DNA of 52,906 bases from contig VIKE01000004.1 of assembly GCA_008080565.1 (NCBI GenBank), positions 1 to 52,906 on the forward strand. The letters run 5' to 3'. The DNA is from Rhodocyclaceae bacterium (GTDB taxonomy: Bacteria; Pseudomonadota; Gammaproteobacteria; Burkholderiales; Rhodocyclaceae). The translations under genes and the position numbers were made by a program. Each line of letters begins with the position of its first letter. The stretch's first letter is position 1. Shown in pieces: positions 19,146 through 27,924 of the stretch. The notes under the pieces were generated by a model. The model was not told the DNA's origin, made no database searches, and was given only the letters and a program-made list of their open reading frames with translations.

Positions 19146-19490
19146 TCATTTCTCCGGTTGTGGCAGAACCTTCTGCCAGCCGCCAGGACATTCCTTGACG
19201 TAAGGGTAATAGCCCTGAGCGCTCTTGCAGTAATACCAGTATTGCTGGCCAGCGTCGGGGGCCGGTGCCGACTCCTGGGTCTGTTCGATATAGACCGGGG
19301 GTTGCGGCGCCGGCACGACAACCACCTGGGGCGGATAGTAGTAAGGCGACGGATACCACATCGGCCCCCACAACACCGGGCCACCAATGTACACCCCAAC
19401 ACGACCCCGCGAACCATGTGCCGAGGCGGTCGTCGCCATCCCGGCCATCACTACAGCCAACACGACCATCAGTATTTTTGCCGCTTTCAT
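19146..19490 (-). CDS. small secreted proline/tyrosine-rich protein
   Basis: A 114-residue protein from MKAAKILMVVLAVVMAG; an ATG 4 codons earlier lies inside the strong ribosome site GGAGGT, so the inner start is chosen. The signal peptide ends near ASA (residue 23). The mature part is rich in P, Y, V and W with GGPVLWGPMWYPSPYYYPP, and ends with the pattern YWYYCKSAQGYYPYVKECPGGWQKV. This pattern (two cysteines around YYPYVKEC) is common in small proteobacterial envelope proteins. Function unknown. It is probably cotranscribed with the glycine-zipper lipoprotein. Confidence 0.8.
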   Translation of the reverse strand: MKAAKILMVVLAVVMAGMATTASAHGSRGRVGVYIGGPVLWGPMWYPSPYYYPPQVVVVPAPQPPVYIEQTQESAPAPDAGQQYWYYCKSAQGYYPYVKECPGGWQKVLPQPEK

Positions 19491-19592
19491 GGGGACCTCC
19501 AACCTTCCTTGACCTCAATTACACGATAGTCAATTTTAGGCCGGACGAGCGACTAAATTTGCTACAAGTTGTAAGCGAAATACGAGACAAGC

Positions 19593-19922
19593 TCAGTCGT
19601 CCCGGGCGATTACTTCATCGCGTCGGCGGCGCAGGCCCTCCGGCATTTTGAGCGTCGTCCGGTCCCAGCCCTCAAGCGCAAGAATGTCCACCATGCACAC
19701 CTCCATCAAGGCGTGCGCCCGCATGGTCGCCTCGGCGATGGCCTTATGAACGCGATGATCGTTGCCCGGGTCGACTTCGCAGGCGTTCTGATAACGGTGC
19801 AGTTCGCGCAAGCTACGCAACTGCACCGCCACCTGCGCCGGGCAGGCGCACATGTAGATCGCACCTTCCTCGATGATCTGCGACAACTCCTGATCGGTAA
19901 ATTGCTTTTGCAGAATCATCAT
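19593..19922 (-). CDS. conserved small protein of unknown function
   Basis: A 109-residue cytoplasmic protein without signal peptide. It has a cysteine pair in YMCACPAQVAVQLRSLRELHRYQ, histidines in the middle (GNDHRVHKAIAEATMRAHALM) and an acidic/basic C-terminus. The CxCPAQV pattern suggests a metal or redox site, but I do not recognise a named family. Its start lies 8 bases downstream of the stop of the CoA-transferase gene, so it is probably the second gene of that unit. Confidence 0.7.
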   Translation of the reverse strand: MMILQKQFTDQELSQIIEEGAIYMCACPAQVAVQLRSLRELHRYQNACEVDPGNDHRVHKAIAEATMRAHALMEVCMVDILALEGWDRTTLKMPEGLRRRRDEVIARDD

Positions 19923-19929
19923 CGCTCCT

Positions 19930-21225
19930 TTAGAGCAGCTTCAGGCGTTTCGCGGCGTCGCGCAGCTCGCCCCGGAAATTCGGGTGAGCGATGCCGATCA
20001 GCGCTTCAGTGCGCTGCTTGGCCGTCTTGCCGCGCAGTTGGGCGACGCCGAATTCAGTAACGACATAGTTGATGTCGTTCTTGCTGGTCGATACATGGGT
20101 GCCCGGCGACAGGGTGGGCACGATGCGCGAAATGGTGTCGTCCTTGGCCGTCGACGGCAGCACGATGAAGGCCTTGCCGCCATTCGAACGGTTGGCGGCA
20201 CGGACGAAGTCGGACTGTCCGCCGGTCCCCGAATAGGGAATCGGACCGAGGCTCTCCGAGCCGCACTGGCCGAGGAAATCGATCTGCATCGTCGCATTGA
20301 TGGCATGCAGGTTGTCGTTCTGGCCAGCCAGATAGGGGTCGTTGGTGAAATCGACCGGGTGCATTTCGAGCGCCGGGTTGCGGTGCATGAACTGATAGAG
20401 CTTCTTCGAGCCAAGCGCGAAGGTCGCCAGCATCTTGCCGTGATGGTAGTTCTTCTTGCGATTGGTCACGACGCCAGCTTCAACCAGGGACATGATGCCG
20501 TCGCCGACCATTTCGGTATGAATGCCGAGATCGTGCTTGTCGGTCAGCTGCATGACCACAGCGTCGGGAATCCCGCCGTAGCCGATTTGCAGCGTGGCAC
20601 CATCCGGAATCATCTCGGCGACGTACTTGCCGATGGCCTCCTGGACCGGGCCGATTTTCGGCAGGCCGACTTCGAGAATCGGCTCATCGCTCTCGCACAG
20701 CGCCGCAACCTGGGAAATGTGGATGTGGCAGTCGCCATTGGCGAAGGGCACATTTGGATTGACTTCGAGCACGACAACACGCGCCCGGTCGATGGCGGCC
20801 ATCGTGTAATCGGCAGCCAGCGACAACGAGAAGAAACCATGCTCGTCCATCGGCGAAGCCATCGTGAACACGACATCGGCCGGCATCAGACCACGGTTGA
20901 GCAGCGACGGCATTTCCGAGAAATAGGCCGGGATGAAATCGACCCAGCCATCCTTGCCGCCCGGGCGGGTTGCGCCGCTGTAGAAGTAGGCGGTATGACG
21001 GACATGCTCGACCGTTTCCGGATCCAGATAACCAAACTTGCGCACGGCCAGAATCTGCGAAACCTGCACATCGCGGAAATCGCGACGCGCCTCCGACAAC
21101 GCGGCCAGCAAACTGGGCGGTTCGCCGACGGCGGTCGGCACGACGATGGTGTCGCCATTCTTGACGACGCGAATGGCATCAGCGGCGGACATGCGTTTTT
21201 GTTGGTACAGGGCCTGGACGGACAT
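19930..21225 (-). CDS. acetyl-CoA hydrolase/CoA-transferase family protein
   Basis: A 431-residue family I CoA transferase/hydrolase with N- and C-terminal AcCoA_hydro domains. It shows the catalytic-glutamate region HTEMVGDGIMSLVEAGVV (about residues 240-257) and the CoA-binding GTGGQSDFVRAANRSNGG segment (about residues 330-347). Members transfer CoA between acetate and 4-hydroxybutyrate, propionate or succinate; the actual substrate cannot be told. Translation start MSVQALYQQKRMS fits the family. It is cotranscribed with the small CACPAQV protein. Confidence 0.88.
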   Translation of the reverse strand: MSVQALYQQKRMSAADAIRVVKNGDTIVVPTAVGEPPSLLAALSEARRDFRDVQVSQILAVRKFGYLDPETVEHVRHTAYFYSGATRPGGKDGWVDFIPAYFSEMPSLLNRGLMPADVVFTMASPMDEHGFFSLSLAADYTMAAIDRARVVVLEVNPNVPFANGDCHIHISQVAALCESDEPILEVGLPKIGPVQEAIGKYVAEMIPDGATLQIGYGGIPDAVVMQLTDKHDLGIHTEMVGDGIMSLVEAGVVTNRKKNYHHGKMLATFALGSKKLYQFMHRNPALEMHPVDFTNDPYLAGQNDNLHAINATMQIDFLGQCGSESLGPIPYSGTGGQSDFVRAANRSNGGKAFIVLPSTAKDDTISRIVPTLSPGTHVSTSKNDINYVVTEFGVAQLRGKTAKQRTEALIGIAHPNFRGELRDAAKRLKLL

Positions 21226-21329
21226 GCGCTATCTCCTGAAATTATTTTGGCAAAACGTTAATCCTCGCATGGCGGTCAGACCCATACACTGACCAGAATC
21301 AAACCTCCATGCGTATTGCATTGCAGCAA

Positions 21330-22472
21330 TCACGGCTTGCGATTGCTACCGGCAACCATGCGAATTTCAAACAGGCGGCACTCAAGCGGACCGTTGAACA
21401 GCGGCGTCTTGCGGCTCGGCTTGAGCCCGACCAGTTTAGGCAAACGCAGGTCGGCTGTGAAGAAGAAACAGTTCCAGCCGGCCCAGTGTTTTTTCAGGGC
21501 GGACCCGAGTTCCGGGTAAAAAGCGGCCAGCTCGTCCTGCTCGCCAATTCGTTCGCCGTAGGGCGGGTTGGTGACGAGAATGCCGTGATCGGTCAGCGGT
21601 TGCGTTTCGAGCAGATCCTCCTGGTCGACCGTGACAACGTTGCCAAAACCGGCTTCCTGCAGGTTGCGCCGGGTGGCACGCACGGCCTTGTCGTCGATGT
21701 CGTAGCCGCGGATATCCATTGGCTCGGCCGGCTTGACGCGTGCTTCGGCGGCCTGGCGAATATTCGCCCAGTTGAGCGCCTCGAAATTGCGCAGCATCTC
21801 GAAGGCGAAGCCGCGATCCAGACCGGGCGCTCGGTCGAGCGCCATCTGCACGGCTTCGAGCAGGAAGGTCCCGCTGCCGCACATGGGGTCGACCAGCGGC
21901 GTGCCGGGCTGCCAGCCGGTGATCTTGAGAATGCCGGCCGCCAGGTTTTCCTTGAGCGGCGCATCGACGCTGGCCTTGCGGAAACCGCGCTGCCACAGCG
22001 GCTGGCCCGAGGTATCGAGGTACAGCGTGCATTCGTTTTCGGAGAGGAAGACATGGATGCTGACATCCGGGTTACGCGTCTCGATATTCGGCCGATCGCC
22101 GCGGTCCTCGCGGAAGCGGTCGCAGACGGCGTCCTTGACGCGCAGCGTGACGAAATCGAGTGATTTGAGCGGGCACTTGATCGCCGTCGTCACCACGCGC
22201 ATGGTGCGCGTCACGTCGAAATGGTTCGGCCACAACTGGCGGACGGCCAGCCGGTAAATATCTTCTTCTTTCTGGTACGGCCCCTTGACGATGTGCCACA
22301 GGATGCGGGTGGCCAGCCGGGATTCGAGGTTGGCGCGGTAACAGACCGACCAGTCGCCGGTGAAAAATACGCCACCGTGCGTCGTCCGCAGGTCTTCGCC
22401 GCCGACGCCACGAAGCTCCTCGAGCAGATGTTCTTCCAGCCCGCGCGGGCAGATTGCGAAATAAGTGCTCAT
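21330..22472 (-). CDS. THUMP-domain 23S rRNA guanine-N2 methyltransferase (RlmL N-half type)
   Basis: A 380-residue SAM-dependent RNA methyltransferase. An N-terminal THUMP domain (residues about 45-155) is followed by the Rossmann methyltransferase domain with VDPMCGSGTFLLEA (motif I), DIDDKAVRATRRN, and the catalytic NPPYGER (motif IV). It corresponds to the N-terminal half of E. coli RlmL, which methylates G2445 of 23S rRNA; the RlmK half is absent, as is usual in shorter homologues. The next gene (hemJ-like) begins upstream 2 bases away on the same strand. Confidence 0.9.
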   Translation of the reverse strand: MSTYFAICPRGLEEHLLEELRGVGGEDLRTTHGGVFFTGDWSVCYRANLESRLATRILWHIVKGPYQKEEDIYRLAVRQLWPNHFDVTRTMRVVTTAIKCPLKSLDFVTLRVKDAVCDRFREDRGDRPNIETRNPDVSIHVFLSENECTLYLDTSGQPLWQRGFRKASVDAPLKENLAAGILKITGWQPGTPLVDPMCGSGTFLLEAVQMALDRAPGLDRGFAFEMLRNFEALNWANIRQAAEARVKPAEPMDIRGYDIDDKAVRATRRNLQEAGFGNVVTVDQEDLLETQPLTDHGILVTNPPYGERIGEQDELAAFYPELGSALKKHWAGWNCFFFTADLRLPKLVGLKPSRKTPLFNGPLECRLFEIRMVAGSNRKP

Positions 22473-22473
22473 G

Positions 22474-22890
22474 TCAGAATGGTTTCAGGACGACAAGGAA
22501 AAGGACAATCAGCAGGACAACGACCGGTAGTTCGTTATAGAAACGGTACCAGATGTGGGTCTTTTTGTTGCCGCCGGTCTGGAACTGCTTGAGCACTCGG
22601 CCGCAATGCCAGTGGTAAACGGCGAGGACGGCGACCAGCGTGGTCTTGGCATGCAGCCAGCCACCGGAAATGCCGTAGCCGAACCACAGCCACAAGCCGG
22701 TCAGCACGGCGAATACGCCAAGCGGCGTCATGAACTTGTACAGTTTGCCGGCCATCAGCAGCAGGCGGTCGCGCTCGGCGACGCTCTCGGCCGGCACCAT
22801 GGCCAGATTGACGAAAATGCGCGGCAGGTAGAACAGGCCGGCGAACCACGAAATGACCATCCAGATATGCAGAGTCTTTACGACGAGCAT
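22474..22890 (-). CDS. hemJ: CopD/HemJ-family membrane protein
   Basis: A 138-residue inner-membrane protein with four membrane helices. The conserved histidines and motifs of HemJ (protoporphyrinogen IX oxidase) are present: LHIWMVISWFAGLFYLPR near the N-terminus, then WLHAKTTLV and a final hydrophobic helix. HemJ performs the penultimate step of haem synthesis in many proteobacteria. It is usually annotated as CopD family, so the haem role is inferred from the motifs. It overlaps the epimerase-like gene upstream by 13 bases and precedes the RlmL-like gene by one base. Confidence 0.82.
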   Translation of the reverse strand: MLVVKTLHIWMVISWFAGLFYLPRIFVNLAMVPAESVAERDRLLLMAGKLYKFMTPLGVFAVLTGLWLWFGYGISGGWLHAKTTLVAVLAVYHWHCGRVLKQFQTGGNKKTHIWYRFYNELPVVVLLIVLFLVVLKPF

Positions 22891-23768
22891 GCGTTTCTCC
22901 TTGAGACTGCATCTGCGATCCCGACATCGACGTTCGGGAACGTGAGCTTTAGTTTTAATTCTGTTTTCAGGCGCTGGTTGCCAATACGCCGCGATTCACG
23001 CATGAAGGACATCTGCACCGGCGACAGCGTTCTCGCCGCTTCCTCCCGCGAAATGCGCGGCGGGCGCGGCAATGCGAAGGCATCGGCGACCCGGTCGAAA
23101 TACTCGGCCATCTTCAGGTCGGAATCATCGACGACATTGTAGACGCGGTTGGCGCCACCATGATGCAACGCGGCGATGCAGGCGGCGGCCAGGTCGTCGG
23201 CGTGGATGTGGTTGGTGTAGCCGTCGTCTGCGGCGCACAGGGCGGGCAGCGCCTTGTTCAGACGTTCGATGGGCAGACGGTCGGCGGCGTAGATGCCGGG
23301 CGCACGCAGGATGGAGACCTTGACGCCAGTCCGCTCGCCCCACTTACGCAGGCAGCTTTCGGCATCAACCCGCCGACCGGCCCGCGAACTCTCCGGATTG
23401 AGGCGTCGCGTTTCGTCGATCTGCGCCCCGCCACAGTCGCCATAAACCCCCGTCGTGCTTACGTAAACCAGACGCCGTGGTAGACTTTTGCTCTTGCCCA
23501 AGGCGGCCAGCAGGTTGCGGGTACGCGTGTCGTGACGGCCTTCGCCGGGTGGTGGCGCCAGATGCAAGACGTAGTCGGCCAGTCCGGCGATGCGCTGCAG
23601 GCTGCCCCGGTCGTCGAGATCGGCCAGCACCGGCAGCGCCCCCGCATCGCGCCATTCGACCGCCCGGCTGGCATTGCGCAGCAGGGCATAGACGCGAGCA
23701 TCAGGGACAATGCGGGAGAGGATGCGGCGGGCAACGTCCCCGCTGCCGACAATCAGGATTTTTTGCAC
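22878..23768 (-). CDS. NAD(P)-dependent epimerase-like protein (YeeZ type)
   Basis: A 296-residue Rossmann protein. I chose the GTG start at 23768 because the sequence from there, VQKILIVGSGDVARRIL, begins directly with the dinucleotide-binding strand; the open frame continues far upstream across a divergent gene and is not coding there. The motif YVSTTGVYGDCGG is typical of YeeZ-like extended SDR proteins. The SDR YxxxK pair is not evident, which is usual for this group. Substrate unknown. It is divergent from the 2Fe-2S reductase gene (33-base gap) and overlaps hemJ by 13 bases. Confidence 0.82.
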   Translation of the reverse strand: MQKILIVGSGDVARRILSRIVPDARVYALLRNASRAVEWRDAGALPVLADLDDRGSLQRIAGLADYVLHLAPPPGEGRHDTRTRNLLAALGKSKSLPRRLVYVSTTGVYGDCGGAQIDETRRLNPESSRAGRRVDAESCLRKWGERTGVKVSILRAPGIYAADRLPIERLNKALPALCAADDGYTNHIHADDLAAACIAALHHGGANRVYNVVDDSDLKMAEYFDRVADAFALPRPPRISREEAARTLSPVQMSFMRESRRIGNQRLKTELKLKLTFPNVDVGIADAVSRRNACSS

Positions 23769-23801
23769 GCCGGCATTGTAGCCGACGACCAAGGGGAAAT
23801 T

Positions 23802-24815
23802 ATGAGCTACCAGATCACTGTCCAGCCGAGTGGCCGCGCCTTCAGCGCCGAAGCCGGCGAGACCCTGCTCGACGCCGGGCTGCGTCAGGGCCTGATTCTG
23901 CCGTACGGCTGCAAGGATGGCGCCTGCGGCGCCTGCAAGGGCAAGGTCGTCAGCGGCACGGTTGACCACGGCAAGTCGCAACCACACGCGCTGACCGACG
24001 AGGAAAAGGCGGCCGGCATGACCCTGTTTTGCTGCGCCAGCGCCCAGACCGACCTGGTCATCGAGTGCAAGCAGCTGAGTCTGGCCAGCGACATTCCGGT
24101 CAAGACCCTGCCTTCGCGCATCGAAAAGCTCGACAAGCTGGCACCGGATGTCATCGAAATGCACCTGCGCCTGCCCGCCAACGAGCGTTTTGAGTTTCTC
24201 GCCGGCCAGTACATCGACATCCTGCTCAAGGACGGCAAGAAGCGCAGCTACTCGCTGGCCAGTGCGCCGCGCGATGAAAACATGCTGGAACTGCATATCC
24301 GCCACGTTCCCGGCGGCCTGTTCACCGAGCAGGTTTTCTCGACCTTGAAGGTCCGTGACATCCTGCGTTTCAACGGCCCGCACGGCAGCTTCTACCTGCG
24401 CGAGGATTCGCCCAAGCCGATGATCCTGCTCGCCGGCGGCACCGGCTTCGCGCCGGTCAAGTCCATCGTCGAACACGCCATCGCCAAAAACATCAGCCGA
24501 CCGATGTTCATTTACTGGGGCGCCAAGGCGCGCGTCGATCTGTACCAGAACGCGCTGCCGGAAAAATGGGCGGCCGACCACGCCAACATCAAGTACATCC
24601 CGGTGCTCACCGAGCCGGCGGCTGGCGACGAGTGGCCCGGTCGCACCGGCTTCGTGCATCAGGCCGTGCTGGCCGACTTCCCCGACCTCTCCGGCCACCA
24701 GGTCTATGCCTGCGGGTCGCCGCTCATGATCGAGGCGGCCAAACGCGATTTCGCGGCGCAAGGCATGCCGGAAGAAGAGTTCTTCGCTGACGCTTTCACG
24801 TTTTCGACGACTTGA
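23802..24815 (+). CDS. 2Fe-2S/FAD/NAD(P)H oxidoreductase (AscD-like)
   Basis: A 337-residue reductase with three modules: an N-terminal plant-type [2Fe-2S] ferredoxin domain with YGCKDGACGACKG and CCASA ligands (about residues 36-76), an FAD-binding barrel with RSYSLASAPRD (about residues 147-157), and a NAD(P)H domain with LAGGTGFAPVKSI and YACGSPLMIEAA. In betaproteobacteria this protein is commonly called CDP-6-deoxy-delta-3,4-glucoseen reductase, but no deoxysugar genes are nearby, so the electron acceptor is unknown. The inner ATG after GGGGAAATT is taken as start because the upstream frame has no family similarity. Confidence 0.88.
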   Translation: MSYQITVQPSGRAFSAEAGETLLDAGLRQGLILPYGCKDGACGACKGKVVSGTVDHGKSQPHALTDEEKAAGMTLFCCASAQTDLVIECKQLSLASDIPVKTLPSRIEKLDKLAPDVIEMHLRLPANERFEFLAGQYIDILLKDGKKRSYSLASAPRDENMLELHIRHVPGGLFTEQVFSTLKVRDILRFNGPHGSFYLREDSPKPMILLAGGTGFAPVKSIVEHAIAKNISRPMFIYWGAKARVDLYQNALPEKWAADHANIKYIPVLTEPAAGDEWPGRTGFVHQAVLADFPDLSGHQVYACGSPLMIEAAKRDFAAQGMPEEEFFADAFTFSTT

Positions 24816-24828
24816 GTCGCCAGGAGAA

Positions 24829-24864
24829 TTTCAATTTTGGCCGTTTTTTCCGGTTGACCGTGGA
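24829..24864 (-). repeat. dispersed 36-bp element, intergenic copy
   Basis: Reverse orientation, both blocks exact: block 2 at 24829-24843, 7-base T-rich spacer, and block 1 at 24851-24864. It lies between the convergent stop codons of the 2Fe-2S reductase and a small secreted protein. It is the best copy in the window. Confidence 0.92.
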
Positions 24865-24875
24865 AATAGCCTGGA

Positions 24876-25508
24876 TCAACGCTGCCAGGCGCAGCCCTTG
24901 AGCACCTGGCCGTTCAATTCGACCGAAGCCGTCCACGCGAAAGCGCCGTTGGCTTGGGCATCGCGGCAAATGGTCTTTTCAAGGCGAACGGCGAGTTTGT
25001 TCTTGTCGGCACGGCCTTCATAGCGGCTGAGATTCCCTTCGCTCCGGAACTCCGTGTACGGCAGCACGACTTCGGGCTTGCCATAGCGCTGCAGGCGGAC
25101 ATGTTCGCCGCCGGCGACCAGCGCCCAGGCCGGATCGTTGCCGGCGGCGCGCCACGATTCCTCCTTGCCGCCCGGCATCTGGCAGCGCCCTTCGACACGC
25201 GCCATGTTGAAGGCCGACGCCTTCAACGTCCCGTTGTCGAGCACGCCGAGCAGTTCGACGTAGAGCCGTTTGCCGGCATCCAGTCCGACGCTGTTGAGCA
25301 CCTTGGTCACGCTGCCCTCGGCCGAAACGTCCTCGACATTGGCGTAGCTGCGATCGCGGCAGGGCGAAAAAATGAGCCGGTCGCCCTGCTTCATCATGAG
25401 CCCGTAGGCCATTTTGGGCGTGTTATCGACCGGCTTGGCCTCGTCGGCCTGAAGAGCGGCGGAGAGCAACAAAACGGCCAGCGCGGCAAGGGAGTGGCGA
25501 AAGGTCAT
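24876..25508 (-). CDS. secreted COG3650-like protein
   Basis: A 210-residue protein with a signal peptide (to about residue 21, AALQA). A first part describes a small beta domain (GDRLIFSPCRDRSYANVED); the second part has the pattern EESWRAAGNDPAWALVAGGEHVRLQRYG, the xAxGNxPxW motif seen in COG3650/META-like periplasmic proteins. Four cysteines could form disulfides. Function unknown. It is monocistronic, convergent with the reductase gene. Confidence 0.75.
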   Translation of the reverse strand: MTFRHSLAALAVLLLSAALQADEAKPVDNTPKMAYGLMMKQGDRLIFSPCRDRSYANVEDVSAEGSVTKVLNSVGLDAGKRLYVELLGVLDNGTLKASAFNMARVEGRCQMPGGKEESWRAAGNDPAWALVAGGEHVRLQRYGKPEVVLPYTEFRSEGNLSRYEGRADKNKLAVRLEKTICRDAQANGAFAWTASVELNGQVLKGCAWQR

Positions 25509-25604
25509 GGCGGGGCAATCCGGTAAAAGGCAATGTCGGCCATTGTCACCCGTCCGCCCGGCAAATCGTTTGATGCAACTAAAAAAGCGCTGACGCTGAG
25601 ACGA

Positions 25605-26450
25605 TCAGGCTTCCCGCCCGAAACGCGTAAGGCGGACGTCCACGGTCACCGCCAGCGCGGTCAGCGCAGCCGCCCGCTCCCGCCCCTCGGCGCTGGCGCG
25701 GTAAAGATGCGGCGTCATGGCCAGCAGGTCGGCGATCGGCTCGGCGCCGTCGATGGCCAGCGGAAAGCGGACAATTTCCGTCGACAGCCAGCAAAAACCG
25801 GCCGGCACCTGCGTGTCGGCGGGACGTTCGGGTTTCAGCGCGGGATAGATGATTTCGCGCAGTTCGCGCAAGTGGTCCTGCCCGGCATCGACCTGCAACA
25901 GCACGCCGCCCGGCTTGAGCACGCGGGCAAACTCGCCATGGACCGGAAAACCGAACATGCACAAAATAAGGTCGAGTGTGGCCGGCAACACCGGCAGATT
26001 GGCATTGCTGCCGACCAGCCAATTGGGCCGTTTGTCCTGCTTGGCGGCGGAAAGCACTGCCCATTTCGAGATGTCCAGGCCGAGCAGGGCCAGCGTTTGT
26101 CCATCACCCGATGCGGCAGCAAGCTGGCGCAGGTAATAGCCCTCGCCGCAGCCGGCATCGAGACAACTGATCGTCGCGTTGGCAGGCGTTTCGGCCAGCA
26201 CCGCCCGGCTGACTGCCGCGGCAATCGGCTGGTAGTGGCCGGCATTGAGGAAACGCCGGCGGGCGGCGACCATTTCCTTACTGTCGCCCGGGTCGAGCGA
26301 ACGCTTTTGCTGGACGGGCAGCAGATTGGCGTACCCCTGGCTGGCAATGTCGAAATTGTGGCCGGCGGCACAGCGCCAGGTTGCGCCGTGGCAATTCAAG
26401 GGCGCACCGTCGAGCGGACAGGCCAGCGACTGAAACGGGACGATGCTCAC
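25605..26450 (-). CDS. rlmA: 23S rRNA G745-type methyltransferase (RlmA-like)
   Basis: A 281-residue SAM methyltransferase. An N-terminal zinc finger uses two Cys pairs: ACPLDG and WRCAAGHNFD (about residues 10-33). It is followed by the RlmA-specific GYANLLPVQQKRSLDPGDSKEM stretch, then the Rossmann motif LDAGCGEGYYLRQL and a GFPVHGEFARVLKPGG region. RlmA(I) methylates G745 in E. coli 23S rRNA. It begins 3 bases after the livF stop on the same strand and so may share the liv transcript. Confidence 0.87.
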   Translation of the reverse strand: MSIVPFQSLACPLDGAPLNCHGATWRCAAGHNFDIASQGYANLLPVQQKRSLDPGDSKEMVAARRRFLNAGHYQPIAAAVSRAVLAETPANATISCLDAGCGEGYYLRQLAAASGDGQTLALLGLDISKWAVLSAAKQDKRPNWLVGSNANLPVLPATLDLILCMFGFPVHGEFARVLKPGGVLLQVDAGQDHLRELREIIYPALKPERPADTQVPAGFCWLSTEIVRFPLAIDGAEPIADLLAMTPHLYRASAEGRERAAALTALAVTVDVRLTRFGREA

Positions 26451-26453
26451 GCC

Positions 26454-27158
26454 TTACTCGCCAAGGTAGGCGGCGCGGACTTTGGGATCGTCGAGCAGCA
26501 TGGCAGATTCGCCGTTAAAGGTAATTTCGCCGCTTTCCATGACATAGCCGCGCTGGCTCGATTGCAGCGCCAGCCGGGCGTTCTGCTCGATGAGCAGGAT
26601 GGTCATGCCATCGGCGGCAACGGCGCGGACGACTTCGAAAATCTTCTGGACCATGATCGGCGCCAGTCCCATCGACGGTTCATCGAGCAGAAGCATTTTC
26701 GGCCGACTCATCAGGGCGCGGCCGATGGCCAGCATCTGCTGTTCTCCGCCGGACAGCGTACCAGCGAGCTGGCTCTCGCGCTCCTTGAGGCGCGGGAAAT
26801 AGCCGTAAACCATTTTGAGATCTTTTTCGACGTCGACCGCAGCATTGTGGATGTAGGCGCCCATGTGCAGATTTTCGAGCACGGTCAGGCGGGGAAAGAC
26901 GCCGCGCCCTTCGGGAACCAGCGCGATGCCCTTGCGGATGATGTGGTGCGGGGCAATGCGGGTGATGTCTTCGCCACAGAAATGGACGTCGCCGCCGACC
27001 GCATCAAGCACCCGCGCAATCGCCTTGAGCGTGCTCGTCTTGCCGGCGCCGTTGGCACCGATCAGCGCCACGGTTTCGCCTTCGTTGACGTGGAAGGTGA
27101 TGCTGCGCACCGCCTGGATGCCGCCGTAAGCGACGTGGAGTCCGGTTACTTCAAGCAC
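26454..27158 (-). CDS. livF: branched-chain amino-acid ABC transporter ATPase LivF
   Basis: A 234-residue ABC ATPase: Walker A GANGAGKTS, Q-loop region, signature LSGGEQQMLAIGRAL, Walker B LLLDEPSMGL, H-loop region ILLIEQNA. With LivG it powers uptake of branched-chain amino acids or related ligands (urea and amides in some homologues). The gene overlaps livG by 8 bases and is the last transporter gene of livKHMGF. Confidence 0.95.
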   Translation of the reverse strand: MLEVTGLHVAYGGIQAVRSITFHVNEGETVALIGANGAGKTSTLKAIARVLDAVGGDVHFCGEDITRIAPHHIIRKGIALVPEGRGVFPRLTVLENLHMGAYIHNAAVDVEKDLKMVYGYFPRLKERESQLAGTLSGGEQQMLAIGRALMSRPKMLLLDEPSMGLAPIMVQKIFEVVRAVAADGMTILLIEQNARLALQSSQRGYVMESGEITFNGESAMLLDDPKVRAAYLGE

Positions 27159-27924
27159 CTAGGTAAGCCTCGATGACACGTTGATCTTTTTGCACGACGG
27201 CCGGCACATCCTCGATGACCAGCGCGCCGTAGTCGAGCACGGCGACGCGGTCGCAGAGGCCCATGACCAATTTGACGTCGTGTTCGATGAGCAAAATCGT
27301 GGTCCCGTCACGGCGGATGCCGTCGATCAGGTCGCGCAGTTGTTCGGTTTCGGTGGCGTTCATGCCGGCGGCCGGTTCGTCGAGGCACAGCAATTTCGGT
27401 TCGGTGGCCAGGGCACGGGCGATTTCCAGCCGGCGCTGGTCGCCGTAGGACAGATTGCGGGCCAGGTCGTCGGCCCGTTCCTCTATGCGGACGTAGTGCA
27501 GCAGATCGATGGCTTTTTGCCGAATGGCCGCTTCTTCGGCCTTCGTCGCCGCGTTCTGGAACATGGCGCCGAGGACGCCGGCCTTGGTCCGCACATGGCG
27601 GCCGACCATGACGTTTTCGAGCGCCGTCATGTTGCCGAACAGGCGGATGTTCTGGAAGGTGCGGGCGATGCCGCGGGCTGCCGCCTTGTCCGGCGCATCG
27701 GCGATGAGCGGCGCGCCGGCGAAAGTGAAACCGCCGCCGTCCGGCACGTAGAGCCCGGTCATGCAGTTGAAAAAGGTCGTCTTGCCGGCGCCATTCGGGC
27801 CGATCAGGCCGTAGATTTCGCCGTGATTAATGGTCAACGACACATCGCGCAGCGCCTTGACGCCACCGAAATGCTTGGCGACTGCCTTCGCTTCGAGCAG
27901 CGGTTTTGGCAAATTTGCGCTCAT
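27151..27924 (-). CDS. livG: branched-chain amino-acid ABC transporter ATPase LivG
   Basis: A 257-residue ABC ATPase from MSANLPKPLLEAKAVAKHFGG; the longer frame upstream overlaps livM and is rejected, since the ATG overlaps the livM stop as ATGA. Walker A is GPNGAGKTT, the signature LSYGDQRRLEIARAL, Walker B LLCLDEPAAGM, and the LivG-specific insertion (residues about 95-135, with TKAEEAAIRQKA) is present. It partners LivF. Confidence 0.95.
   Translation of the reverse strand: MSANLPKPLLEAKAVAKHFGGVKALRDVSLTINHGEIYGLIGPNGAGKTTFFNCMTGLYVPDGGGFTFAGAPLIADAPDKAAARGIARTFQNIRLFGNMTALENVMVGRHVRTKAGVLGAMFQNAATKAEEAAIRQKAIDLLHYVRIEERADDLARNLSYGDQRRLEIARALATEPKLLCLDEPAAGMNATETEQLRDLIDGIRRDGTTILLIEHDVKLVMGLCDRVAVLDYGALVIEDVPAVVQKDQRVIEAYLGA

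Noticed and set aside
19529..19544. Partial match to the dispersed element (TCAATTTTAGGCCGG)
   Set aside because: Only half of the motif is present and the first block is absent.
23769..24761. Upstream extension of the epimerase-like frame
   Set aside because: The extension runs antisense to the 2Fe-2S reductase gene and has no dinucleotide-binding motif; the Rossmann motif begins at the GTG at 23768.
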